In this document: piece after piece, positions 45,448-53,801 of the stretch
How the letters are laid out: every line of letters begins with the position of its first letter
Position numbering within the stretch: position 1 is the stretch's first letter
Source: Zoogloea sp. LCSB751
Lineage (GTDB): Bacteria; Pseudomonadota; Gammaproteobacteria; Burkholderiales; Rhodocyclaceae
DNA: 64,000 bases
Direction of reading: 5' to 3'
Assembly (NCBI RefSeq): GCF_002028455.1
Contig: NZ_MWUM01000004.1
Span: 231,974-295,973, forward strand
Notes under the pieces: generated by a model
Seen by the model: only the letters and a program-made list of their open reading frames with translations
What the model was told of the DNA's origin: nothing
The model's database searches: none
Made by a program: the position numbers and the translations under genes

Positions 45448-46101
45448 ATGCCCACCCGCACCACTCCCGGCATCGACTCCAGCGCTCTACGTCCCCGCAA
45501 GCGTCTCACCCCCGATACCCGCATTCCCCTGATACTTGACGCAGCCCTGGCCGAATTCTCGACCCATGGCTATAGCGCCACGCGCGTGGACGACATCGCA
45601 AATCGGGCGGGGCTCTCGAAAGGCGGCTTCTACGCCCACTTCTCCGGTAAGGACGCGGTTTTCGAAGCGCTCTTACGACGCTCCCTCACGCTGCCGACGC
45701 TGGATATCGAAGCACTACTGGAATCTGCCACCGACATCCGCACGATGCTCGAACAGCTGGTGGATCAACTGCATACCCACCTGGACGACACCACCCGGCG
45801 CGCCACCACCCGTCTTCTACTGACCGAAGGCCACCGCCTTCCCGACATCGTGAGCCTTTGGCGGCAGAGCACCGTGGACAACCTGCACGTACAGCTCGGA
45901 GCCCTGTTGCGTCGCTGCGTCGAGCGCGGCCTGTGCCGGGACAGCATGGTGGTCCACCACCCCTGGCTGATCCTGTCGCCGGTCGTGCACCAGTTGTTCC
46001 AGCAGCTGTCCTCTGCCGCCGTGATGCCGCTGCAGCGACGTGAAGCACGCGCCGCCCACGTCCAGATGCTGTGCGAACTGCTCGCCCCCGCAACCCGCTG
46101 A
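45448..46101 (+). CDS. TetR/AcrR-family regulator
   Basis: 217-residue TetR regulator. The HTH is STHGYSATRVDDIANRAGLS with KGGFYAHFSGKDAVFEALL, and the helical ligand domain follows. It sits between bfd and the glc genes without an obvious partner. The palindrome ATGGGCCCAT (45414-45423), about 25 bases from its start, may be its own operator. Ligand and targets are unknown. Confidence 0.88.
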   Translation: MPTRTTPGIDSSALRPRKRLTPDTRIPLILDAALAEFSTHGYSATRVDDIANRAGLSKGGFYAHFSGKDAVFEALLRRSLTLPTLDIEALLESATDIRTMLEQLVDQLHTHLDDTTRRATTRLLLTEGHRLPDIVSLWRQSTVDNLHVQLGALLRRCVERGLCRDSMVVHHPWLILSPVVHQLFQQLSSAAVMPLQRREARAAHVQMLCELLAPATR

Positions 46102-46143
46102 AGCCAGTCCCCGACGCCCACCGGACGCGAACAGATCCCGGCT

Positions 46144-46986
46144 CTAACGATCCACTCCCAGCCGCATCGGCGCTCGCACGAGGCGCTGCTCCTCCTGCTC
46201 GATCTCCAGAAAGGTGTCGCGCAGGCTGTTGATGTGCTCGCAGGCCACGCGGCCGGCCTTTTCCGAATCCCTGTCCATCACGGCACGGTAGATCCGCTCG
46301 TGGTGGCGGTCCAGCACGCGTTTGTGCGCCGGGCGATGGTAGAGATTGCTCACCGACGCCAGCACGCTGCTGAGCATCAGGTCCGACAGGGATTGCAGCG
46401 TATGCACCAGCACCGGGTTGTGCGACGCATCGTTGATCGCCCGGTGGAAAGCATGATCGGCGCGAGCATGCTCTTCCAGCGTCACCCCTTCCCCTTGCTC
46501 CTGCAGGCTTTGTAGCTCCTCGTAGCGCCGCCGGATCAACAGGAAATCCACTGGCGTCCCCCGCTGGGCAGCCAGCCGGGCCGCCTCGCTCTCCAGGATC
46601 GCCCGCACTTCCAGCAGATCGTACAAGGTGCGCGGCTGGGAATTGAACAAGTGCATCAGCGGCGTCATGTCCCGGTCGACGGACAGACGTGCCACGTAGG
46701 ATCCGCGTCCGTGCTGCGTATCGATGATGCCCAGTCCACGCAGCACGCGCAGCCCCTCCCGCAGGGCCGTCCGCGACGTCCCCAGCTTCTCGCACAAACG
46801 CCGCTCGGACGGCAACACCTCCCCCACCTTCAGGATGCCGTCGATGATCAGCCGCTCGATCCGCTCGGCGACCACATCGGCCACCTGCTTGCGCTCGGTG
46901 GCCACGAACGGGGCACTGGCGAGGTCTTTCAAAGTGGTCCTACCAGTTGATTCGGGCACCGCAGCATCTCTCCCCTGACGATCCAA
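46144..46986 (-). CDS. glcC: GntR/FCD regulator GlcC of glycolate utilisation
   Basis: 280-residue regulator: winged helix with PSERRLCEKLGTSRTALREG at about residues 65-85, then the FCD domain. It is divergent from glcDEFG and the permease, matching GlcC. GntR/FCD regulators of this group (GlcC, LldR, PdhR) bind TGGT-N3-ACCA, and two such sites are present: one between the genes and one within its own early coding sequence. Glycolate is the expected effector. About 25 N-terminal residues before the winged helix appear non-conserved. Confidence 0.88.
   Translation of the reverse strand: MDRQGRDAAVPESTGRTTLKDLASAPFVATERKQVADVVAERIERLIIDGILKVGEVLPSERRLCEKLGTSRTALREGLRVLRGLGIIDTQHGRGSYVARLSVDRDMTPLMHLFNSQPRTLYDLLEVRAILESEAARLAAQRGTPVDFLLIRRRYEELQSLQEQGEGVTLEEHARADHAFHRAINDASHNPVLVHTLQSLSDLMLSSVLASVSNLYHRPAHKRVLDRHHERIYRAVMDRDSEKAGRVACEHINSLRDTFLEIEQEEQRLVRAPMRLGVDR
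46935..46945. promoter_or_regulatory. GlcC-type operator TGGTCCTACCA inside the glcC coding start
   Basis: TGGT (46935-46938), three bases, ACCA (46942-46945) is the PdhR/LldR/GlcC-type palindrome. It lies about 40 bases inside the annotated glcC start and could act as an autoregulatory roadblock, or the true start may be further in. Confidence 0.55.
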
Positions 46987-47042
46987 TCACATTGAATTCA
47001 AAGGATTTATCTTTCAATAAGGGAAAACATGTATTCGAAAAA

Positions 47043-47057
47043 ACTGGTATGACCACT
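47043..47057. promoter_or_regulatory. GlcC-type operator upstream of glcD
   Basis: ACTGGTATGACCACT contains TGGT (47045-47048), ATG, ACCA (47052-47055), the same pattern as the site at 46935. It lies in the divergent region about 125 bases before the glcD ATG. A weak hairpin with an eight-T run follows at 47054-47075. Confidence 0.65.
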
Positions 47058-47179
47058 TGAAAAGTGCTTTTTTTTCAGTGTCTTCGAAACTTAGTATCGC
47101 CCATCCAGTGCGCTCGGTCGGGTCACCCGATCCCCGCCGCACACGCAAAACCGAACCGGAACCTCCAGGGCCTGCTGCC

Positions 47180-48679
47180 ATGAACATCCTCTACGACGAA
47201 AAGATCGACGGCAAACTCCACCATGTGGACCGCGCCGAGCTGATGGCCGCCATGCGCGCTGCGATGCCCGATCTGGAAATCCTGCACACCCACGAAGATC
47301 TCAAGCCCTTTGAGTGCGACGGCCTGGCGGCTTATCGCACCACGCCGCTGCTGGTCGTGCTGCCCGAGCGCCTCGATCAGGTGGAAACCCTGCTCAAGCT
47401 GTGCCACCGCATGCACGTGCCCGTGGTTGCCCGCGGCGCCGGCACCGGCCTATCCGGCGGCGCGCTGCCCCTGGAACAGGGCGTACTGCTGGTGATGGCG
47501 CGCTTCAACCGCATCCTCGAAGTGAATCCGGAAGGCCGCTTCGCCCGCGTCCAGCCCGGCGTACGCAACCTGGCCATTTCCCAGGCTGCCGAGCCCTTCG
47601 GCCTCTACTACGCGCCGGACCCGTCGTCGCAGATCGCCTGTTCCATCGGCGGCAACGTGGCCGAAAACGCTGGCGGCGTGCACTGCCTGAAGTACGGCCT
47701 GACCGTGCACAACCTGCTGAAGGTCGAAGCCCTGACCATCGAAGGCGAGCGCGTCACTCTCGGCAGCGATGCACTTGACGCCGCCGGCTTCGACCTGCTG
47801 GCCCTGTTCACCGGTTCGGAAGGCCTGCTCGGTGTGGTCACCGAAGTCACCGTCAAGCTGCTGCCCAAGCCCCAGGTGGCCCGCGTGCTGATGGCCAGCT
47901 TCGATTCCGTCGAAAAGGCCGGCAAGGCGGTGGCCGACATCATCTCCGCCGGCATCATCCCCGGCGGCCTCGAAATGATGGACAAGCTGGCCATCCGGGC
48001 CGCCGAGGACTTCATCCATGCCGGCTACCCGGTGGATGCCGAGGCCATCCTTCTGTGCGAGCTCGACGGCGTCGAGGCCGACGTCCAGGACGACATCGAG
48101 CGCGTGCGCACGGTGCTCACCACCGCCGGCGCCACCGACGTGCAGCTGGCACGGGACGAAGCCGAGCGCATCAGGTTCTGGGCCGGGCGCAAGAACGCCT
48201 TCCCGGCCGTTGGCCGCATGTCTCCGGACTACTACTGCATGGACGGCACCATCCCGCGCAAGCAGTTGCCGGCCGTGCTGAAGGGCACCGCCGAGCTGTC
48301 CGTCGAGTACGGCCTGCGGGTCGCCAACGTGTTCCACGCCGGCGACGGCAACATGCACCCGCTGATCCTCTTCGATGCCAACCAACCCGGCGAATTCGAG
48401 CGGGCCGAAGCCCTCGGCGGCAAGATCCTCGAACTGTGCGTCGCGGTGGGCGGCACCATCACCGGCGAACACGGCGTCGGCCGCGAGAAGATCAACCAGA
48501 TGTGCGTGCAGTTCAACAGCGACGAGCTGACCTTCTTCCACGCCGTAAAGGCCGCCTTCGACCCGGCCGGCCTCCTCAACCCCGGCAAGAACATCCCGAC
48601 CCTGCACCGCTGCGCCGAGTTCGGTGCGATGCACATCCACCACGGCCACCTGCCCTTCCCCGAACTGGAGCGTTTCTGA
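47180..48679 (+). CDS. glcD: Glycolate oxidase subunit GlcD
   Basis: 499-residue FAD-linked catalytic subunit of glycolate oxidase, converting glycolate to glyoxylate. The FAD-binding part includes VVARGAGTGLSGGALPLE and YYAPDPSSQIACSIGGNVAE. The C-terminal cap domain includes NVFHAGDGNMHP and the TGEHGVGREK motif. The ATG at 47180 fits the family length (about 500). It starts the glcDEFG-permease operon under GlcC control. The stop overlaps the glcE start by one base. Confidence 0.93.
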   Translation: MNILYDEKIDGKLHHVDRAELMAAMRAAMPDLEILHTHEDLKPFECDGLAAYRTTPLLVVLPERLDQVETLLKLCHRMHVPVVARGAGTGLSGGALPLEQGVLLVMARFNRILEVNPEGRFARVQPGVRNLAISQAAEPFGLYYAPDPSSQIACSIGGNVAENAGGVHCLKYGLTVHNLLKVEALTIEGERVTLGSDALDAAGFDLLALFTGSEGLLGVVTEVTVKLLPKPQVARVLMASFDSVEKAGKAVADIISAGIIPGGLEMMDKLAIRAAEDFIHAGYPVDAEAILLCELDGVEADVQDDIERVRTVLTTAGATDVQLARDEAERIRFWAGRKNAFPAVGRMSPDYYCMDGTIPRKQLPAVLKGTAELSVEYGLRVANVFHAGDGNMHPLILFDANQPGEFERAEALGGKILELCVAVGGTITGEHGVGREKINQMCVQFNSDELTFFHAVKAAFDPAGLLNPGKNIPTLHRCAEFGAMHIHHGHLPFPELERF

Positions 48680-49746
48680 TGAGCGAGCACACCCACGACG
48701 CCGACCAGGCCGAAGCCCTGCTGGCCCAGATTCAGGCAGCCCTGGCAGCCGGCACGCCGCTCTCCATTACCGCGGGTGGCAGCAAGGCCTTCTACGGCCG
48801 CGAGGTGAACGGCACGCCGCTGGACGTCCGCGGCCACCGGGGCATCGTCAGCTACGATCCGGCCGAACTGGTCATCACCGCCCGTGCCGGCACGCCGCTG
48901 GCCGAACTGAATGCGGCTCTCGACGCCGGTGGCCAGATGCTGCCCTGCGAAGCACCCGACTTCAGCGGCAGCGCCACCGTCGGCGGCATGGTCGCGGCCG
49001 GCCTGTCCGGCCCGCGCCGCCCGTGGGTCGGCTCCGTGCGTGACTTCGTGCTCGGCTGCCGCATCATCACCGGCCACGGCAAGCACCTGCGCTTTGGCGG
49101 CGAGGTCATCAAGAACGTGGCCGGCTACGACGTCTCCCGTCTGATGACCGGCACCCTCGGCTGCCTGGGCCTGATCACCGAAGTCTCCTTCAAGGTCCTG
49201 CCCAAGCCCCGCGCCAGCCTGACCCTGCGCCTCGAGATGGATCGCCCGCGGGCCCTGCGCAAGTTCGCCGAATGGGGCCAGCAGTCCCTGCCGATCAGCG
49301 GCGCCTGCCAGGACGGGGGCACCACGCTGCTGCGCCTGGAGGGTGGCGAGAGTTCCGTGAAGGCCGCCCGCGCGCTGCTCGGCGGTGAGGAAGTATCGGC
49401 GGATTTCTGGGACGGCCTGCGCAACCACCAGCTCGGTTTCTTCAAGGACCCGCGCTCCCTGTGGCGCCTGGCGGTGGGCAACAACCGCACGCCGGCCGAT
49501 CTGCCCGGCGACGCGCTGATCGACTGGGGCGGCGCCCAGGTGTGGCTGAAGACCACCGCCGACGCCACCCAGCTGCGCACGCTGGCCGCCCAGGCCGGCG
49601 GCCACGCCGACTGCTACACCCCCGGCGTCACCGACGGCCCCCTGCCGCCGCTGCCCGACACGCTGATGCGCTACCACCGCCAGCTCAAGGCCCAGCTCGA
49701 TCCACAAGGCATCTTCAACCCCGGCCGTATGTACGCCGGGCTGTAA
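48679..49746 (+). CDS. glcE: Glycolate oxidase FAD-binding subunit GlcE
   Basis: 355-residue subunit with a FAD-binding domain: LSITAGGSKAFYGREVNGTP, ITARAGTPLAELNAAL, and GGMVAAGLSGPRRPW with GGEVIKNVAGYDVSRLM. It resembles GlcD's FAD part but lacks its C-terminal substrate domain, as expected. The ATG at 48679 overlaps the glcD stop (TGATG). It pairs with GlcD and GlcF. Confidence 0.92.
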   Translation: MSEHTHDADQAEALLAQIQAALAAGTPLSITAGGSKAFYGREVNGTPLDVRGHRGIVSYDPAELVITARAGTPLAELNAALDAGGQMLPCEAPDFSGSATVGGMVAAGLSGPRRPWVGSVRDFVLGCRIITGHGKHLRFGGEVIKNVAGYDVSRLMTGTLGCLGLITEVSFKVLPKPRASLTLRLEMDRPRALRKFAEWGQQSLPISGACQDGGTTLLRLEGGESSVKAARALLGGEEVSADFWDGLRNHQLGFFKDPRSLWRLAVGNNRTPADLPGDALIDWGGAQVWLKTTADATQLRTLAAQAGGHADCYTPGVTDGPLPPLPDTLMRYHRQLKAQLDPQGIFNPGRMYAGL

Positions 49747-49785
49747 GCACCACCACGCCTTCCCCATTTCCGGATCAGATACGCC

Positions 49786-51009
49786 ATGCAAACCAACCTG
49801 AGCGAAGCGGCCCGTCATCGCCACGGCGCAGACGTGGCCGAGAGCGTGCTGCGGAGCTGCGTGCACTGCGGCTTCTGCAATGCCACCTGCCCCACCTACC
49901 AGCTTCTCGGCAACGAGCTGGACGGGCCCCGCGGCCGCATCTACCTGATGAAGCAGATGTTCGAAACCGGCGAGGTCAGCGAGAGCACTCGCACCCACCT
50001 GGACCGCTGCCTCACCTGCCGCAACTGCGAGACCACCTGCCCGTCCGGCGTGCAGTACCACAAGCTGCTGGACATCGGCCGCGCAGCCGTCGAGGAACTG
50101 GTGCCGCGCAGCACCGGCGAGCGCCTGCGCAACCTGGCGCTGCGCGCGATCGTTCCCAACCCCGAGCGCGTCAAGGCCGCCCTCGGCGTTGCATCTACGC
50201 TGCGCGCCTTCCTGCCCGCCTCGGTGGCCGACAAGCTGCCGCGCCACCAGTACGCCCCCAAACCCCGCCCCACCGCGCGCCAGAGCCGCGTCGTGCTGAT
50301 GCTGGAAGGCTGCGTGCAGCCAGGCGTATCGCCCAACACCAACGCCGCCGCGGCGCGCATCCTCGACCGCCTGGGGATCTCCGTCCAGCCCGCGCCGGCA
50401 GCAGGCTGCTGCGGCGCCGTGGATTACCACCTCAACGCCCAGGAAGCCGGCCTCGACCGGGCCCGCCGCAACATCGACGCCTGGTGGCCGGCCATCGAAG
50501 ACGGTGCCGAAGCCATCGTGCAGACCGCCAGCGGCTGCGGCGCCTTCGTCAAGGAGTACGGTTTCCTGCTGCGTGACGACCCGGCCTACCGGGACAAAGC
50601 CGCACGCGTGAGCGCTCTGGCCAAGGACCTCGTCGAGGTACTCGCCCGCGAACCGCTGGAAAAGCTCGGCGTACAGGCCGACAAGCGGCTCGCCTTCCAT
50701 TGCCCGTGCACGCTGCAGCACGCCCAGAAGCTGGGCGGCGCCGTGGAAGGCGTGCTGCGGCGCGTCGGCTTCGCGCTCACCGCGGTGCCCGACGGCCACC
50801 TGTGCTGCGGCTCCGCCGGCACCTATTCGATCACCCAGCCCGAGCTGTCCCGCCAACTGCGCGACCGCAAGATGGACGCACTGGAAAGCGGCAAGCCCCA
50901 GCTGATCGCCACCGCCAACATCGGCTGCCAGATGCATCTGGACGGCGCCGGACGCACCGAGGTCCGCCACTGGATCGAGATCGTCGAGGACACCCTGCCC
51001 TCCCAATAA
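49786..51009 (+). CDS. glcF: Glycolate oxidase iron-sulfur subunit GlcF
   Basis: 407-residue electron-transfer subunit. Two ferredoxin motifs lie near the N-terminus (CVHCGFCNATCPTYQ and CLTCRNCETTCPSGV), and two CCG domains follow (GCCGAVDYH, and HLCCGSAGTYSI). It passes electrons from GlcD toward the quinone pool at the membrane. The gene order GlcD, GlcE, GlcF is conserved. Confidence 0.92.
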   Translation: MQTNLSEAARHRHGADVAESVLRSCVHCGFCNATCPTYQLLGNELDGPRGRIYLMKQMFETGEVSESTRTHLDRCLTCRNCETTCPSGVQYHKLLDIGRAAVEELVPRSTGERLRNLALRAIVPNPERVKAALGVASTLRAFLPASVADKLPRHQYAPKPRPTARQSRVVLMLEGCVQPGVSPNTNAAAARILDRLGISVQPAPAAGCCGAVDYHLNAQEAGLDRARRNIDAWWPAIEDGAEAIVQTASGCGAFVKEYGFLLRDDPAYRDKAARVSALAKDLVEVLAREPLEKLGVQADKRLAFHCPCTLQHAQKLGGAVEGVLRRVGFALTAVPDGHLCCGSAGTYSITQPELSRQLRDRKMDALESGKPQLIATANIGCQMHLDGAGRTEVRHWIEIVEDTLPSQ

Positions 51010-51053
51010 GACCAATCCCAACCCAGACAGAGACCACAACAGGAACAAGCACC

Positions 51054-51455
51054 ATGCAAACCAAATCCTTCCTTACCCGTGAAGACGCCATCCGCATCCT
51101 CGACGCCGCCCGCACCGAAGCCCAGCACAACAACTGGGCGGTCAGCGTGGCGGTGGTCGATGACGGCGGTCACCCGCTGGCCTTCGAACGCCTGGACGGC
51201 TGCGCGGCGATCGGCGCCTACATCGCTACCGAGAAAGCCCGGACTGCCGCCCTCGGCCGTCGGGAGTCCCGCCTGTATGAGGAGATGATCAACGCCGGAC
51301 GCAATGCCTTTCTTTCCGCGCCCGGCCTGAATGCCATGCTGGAAGGCGGCGTACCCATCATCGTCGATGGCCACGTCGTCGGTGCCGTCGGGGTGTCCGG
51401 GGTCAAGCCCGACCAGGATTCCCAGGTGGCCCGCGCTGGCGTAGCCGCGGCCTGA
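51054..51455 (+). CDS. glcG: GlcG/HbpS-like protein of the glycolate operon
   Basis: 133-residue protein of the GlcG/HbpS (DUF336) family, matching AVVDDGGHPLAFERLDG, TEKARTAALGRRES and a C-terminal VGAVGVSGVKPDQDS. Members bind haem or small ligands; GlcG's own role is uncertain. It lies 45 bases after glcF and 60 bases before the permease gene. The ATG at 51054 has a GGAA-type sequence upstream. It is part of the glc operon. Confidence 0.86.
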   Translation: MQTKSFLTREDAIRILDAARTEAQHNNWAVSVAVVDDGGHPLAFERLDGCAAIGAYIATEKARTAALGRRESRLYEEMINAGRNAFLSAPGLNAMLEGGVPIIVDGHVVGAVGVSGVKPDQDSQVARAGVAAA

Positions 51456-51514
51456 CAAGCCGCAAACGCAGCACCACACCTCAGCACCAAACCAATAAAA
51501 GAGGAGACAAGACG

Positions 51515-53176
51515 ATGGTATGGCAACAGACCTACGACCCGCTCGGCAGCATGCTGTTGAGTACGCTGGTCGCTGCAATCCCCGTGGCGGTCATGCTGAT
51601 CGGCCTCGGCTTCCTGCACCTGAAGGCCCACATTGCAGCGGCGGCCGGCCTGGCCAGCGCGCTGCTGATCGCTATTTTTGCTTATGGCATGCCCGCCGAA
51701 ATGGCCGGCAAGGCAGCCTTCATGGGTGGCCTTACCGGCCTGCTACCGATTGGCTGGATCGTGCTCAACATCATCTTCCTGCATCAGCTCACCGAGCAGA
51801 ACGGATCGTTCAAGATCCTGCAAGACTCCATCGCCGGCATTACTGAAGACCGGCGCCTGCAACTACTGCTGATCGCCTTCGCCTTCGGCGCCTTCTTCGA
51901 AGGTGCGGCCGGCTTCGGCACCCCGGTGGCGGTGACTGCGGCGATCCTGATCGGCCTCGGCTTCTCGCCGCTGGCCGCATCCGGCCTGTCCCTGATCGCC
52001 AACACCGCCCCGGTGGCCTACGGCGCCCTCGGCACGCCGATCATCACACTGGCCAAGGTGCATGGCTACGACGTGATGGCCGTGTCGGCGATGGTCGGCC
52101 GCCAGCTGCCGTTCTTCTCGGTGCTGGTGCCCTTCTGGCTGATCTGGGCCTTCGCCGGGCGCAAGGGCATGCTGCAGATCTGGCCGGCCATCCTGGTCGC
52201 CGGCGTCACCTTTGCGATCCCGCAGTTCATCGTCTCCAACTTCTTCGGCCCCGAGCTGGTGGACGTGATCGCTGCCATGTGCGCGATGATCTGTCTGGTG
52301 CTGTTCATGAAGGTCTGGCAGCCCGCCGAAATCTGGCGCTCCACGTCCCTGCGCGGCCATGAGGAGGATGGCGGCAAGGCAGCTCCCGCCACAGCCATCG
52401 CCCGGCACCCCACCGGCGACGTAGTGCGTGCCTGGATGCCGTGGTTCATCCTGACGGTGTTCGTCTTCATCTGGGGCCTGCCCGCGGTGAAGGCCTACTT
52501 CAACGGCATTTATGCGCCGAAGTTCCCGATCGAAGGACTGCACAAGCTGATCGAGAAGGTGCCGCCGGTCGTCGCCACGCCGACCAAGGAAAGCGCCGAA
52601 TACGTCTTCGGCCTGCTGTCCGCCACGGGCACCGGCATCTTCGTGGCCGCCATCGTCGGCGGCCTGGCGATGAAGTACAACCCGCTGGCCTTGTTGCGTA
52701 CCTACGGCAAGACGATCTGGCTGGTCCGCTACTCGCTGATCACCATCGTGCTGATGCTGGCCCTCGGCACCCTGACCCGCTACTCCGGCCTCGATACCAC
52801 CCTGGGCCTGGCCTTCGCCTCCACGGGTGTGCTGTACCCCTTCTTCGGCACCCTGATGGGATGGCTCGGCGTCGCCCTGACCGGCTCCGACACGGCGTCA
52901 AACGTGCTCTTCGGCGGCATGCAGAAGGTTGCGGCAGAACAGCTCGGCCTCAGCCCCAACCTGATGGGCGCCGCCAACAGCTCCGGCGGCGTGATGGGCA
53001 AGATGGTGGATGCCCAGTCCATCGTGGTCGCCTCCACCGCCACGCGATGGTTCAACCACGAGGGTGACATCCTGCGCTACGTGTTCTTCCACTCCATCGC
53101 CCTGGCCTGCCTGGTGGGCATCTTCGTGACGCTGCAGGCCTATGTCTGGCCGTTCAGCGCCATGGTCATCAAGTAA
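51515..53176 (+). CDS. glcA: L-lactate/glycolate permease (LldP/GlcA family)
   Basis: 553-residue inner-membrane transporter of the lactate permease family with about 12-14 membrane segments: the family GAFFEGAAGFGTPVAVTAAI block, SLIANTAPVAYGALGTP, and ALTGSDTASNVLFGGMQ with SSGGVMGKMVDAQSI near the C-terminus. Placed inside the glc operon, it should import glycolate and probably also lactate. GAGGAG lies upstream of the ATG. The name could equally be lldP; glcA is chosen for context. Confidence 0.9.
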   Translation: MVWQQTYDPLGSMLLSTLVAAIPVAVMLIGLGFLHLKAHIAAAAGLASALLIAIFAYGMPAEMAGKAAFMGGLTGLLPIGWIVLNIIFLHQLTEQNGSFKILQDSIAGITEDRRLQLLLIAFAFGAFFEGAAGFGTPVAVTAAILIGLGFSPLAASGLSLIANTAPVAYGALGTPIITLAKVHGYDVMAVSAMVGRQLPFFSVLVPFWLIWAFAGRKGMLQIWPAILVAGVTFAIPQFIVSNFFGPELVDVIAAMCAMICLVLFMKVWQPAEIWRSTSLRGHEEDGGKAAPATAIARHPTGDVVRAWMPWFILTVFVFIWGLPAVKAYFNGIYAPKFPIEGLHKLIEKVPPVVATPTKESAEYVFGLLSATGTGIFVAAIVGGLAMKYNPLALLRTYGKTIWLVRYSLITIVLMLALGTLTRYSGLDTTLGLAFASTGVLYPFFGTLMGWLGVALTGSDTASNVLFGGMQKVAAEQLGLSPNLMGAANSSGGVMGKMVDAQSIVVASTATRWFNHEGDILRYVFFHSIALACLVGIFVTLQAYVWPFSAMVIK

Positions 53177-53190
53177 TCGGGAGAGCCCAC

Positions 53191-53637
53191 ATGTACAAGC
53201 GCATTCTGGTTGCCATCGACAGCAGCGACACCGCCCGCAAGGCCTTCGACGAAGCCCTTCAGCTGGCCAGGCTGGCCAACGCCACGCTGTGCATCGCCCA
53301 CGCCCTCGACGAGGCGCCGCTGGTTCAGCACGCAATGGGCATCGGCACCTTCATCGACGCCGACAAGATCAAGGACGAGATGCGCCAAGTCGCCGGCCCG
53401 GTGCTCGACGAAGCGGTCGCCAAGGCCACAGCCGCCGGCGTCGCAGCCGAGCGCCTACTGATCGAATCGGAAAACAAGCGAACCGCCGAGCAGATCGTCG
53501 ATGCCGCGCAGAACTGGAACGCCGACCTGATCGTCGCCGGCACCCATGGCCGCCACGGCATGGACCGTCTGCTGGTCGGCAGCGTCGCCGAAAACCTGAC
53601 CCGGCTGGCGAAGACCTCGCTGCTGCTGGTGCGCTGA
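53191..53637 (+). CDS. Universal stress protein UspA family
   Basis: 148-residue cytoplasmic UspA-type protein. The N-terminal KRILVAIDSSDTARKAF strand and the ATP-binding G-2x-G-9x-G motif GTHGRHGMDRLLVGSVAEN are present. It starts 14 bases after the permease gene and ends just before a terminator, so it is the last gene of the glc operon. UspA proteins beside permeases are common; the role here is unknown. Confidence 0.9.
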   Translation: MYKRILVAIDSSDTARKAFDEALQLARLANATLCIAHALDEAPLVQHAMGIGTFIDADKIKDEMRQVAGPVLDEAVAKATAAGVAAERLLIESENKRTAEQIVDAAQNWNADLIVAGTHGRHGMDRLLVGSVAENLTRLAKTSLLLVR

Positions 53638-53660
53638 GTCTTTCACGGGCTCCAGGCAGA

Positions 53661-53690
53661 AAAATGGCGGGCCGCGGGGCTCGCCATTTT
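53661..53690. terminator. Terminator after the glc operon
   Basis: AAAATGGCG and CGCCATTTT (53661-53669 and 53682-53690) form a 9-bp stem around a GC-rich loop, with a terminal T run. Its A-rich start also gives a T run on the minus strand, so it may act in both directions between uspA and htpG. Confidence 0.75.
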
Positions 53691-53728
53691 CATTACTGCA
53701 TTACCGATGAAGCTACCGAGGGCTCTGT

Positions 53729-53797
53729 TGTGGGGGCGAATTCACTCGCCCATCACGCGTGCGGCAACCTCCGCGGGCGAATGAATTCGCCCCCACA
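53729..53797. repeat. Long near-perfect inverted repeat between uspA and htpG (REP-like)
   Basis: Arms 53729-53751 and 53775-53797 are 23 bases each with one mismatch, around a 23-base spacer. The arms contain the GGGGGCGAATTC core. This looks like a REP-type dispersed palindrome in a convergent intergenic gap. It could also form a large hairpin ending both transcripts. Confidence 0.75.
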
Positions 53798-53801
53798 GCA
53801 A

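Noticed and set aside
47054..47075. Hairpin plus eight-T run upstream of glcD as an attenuator
   Set aside because: The stem is only 5 bp with three loop bases, so I list only the overlapping GlcC operator.
48232..51048. 938-residue open frame on the minus strand across glcD-glcF
   Set aside because: It is a GC-rich antisense frame opposite conserved glcDEF genes, with no recognisable domain.
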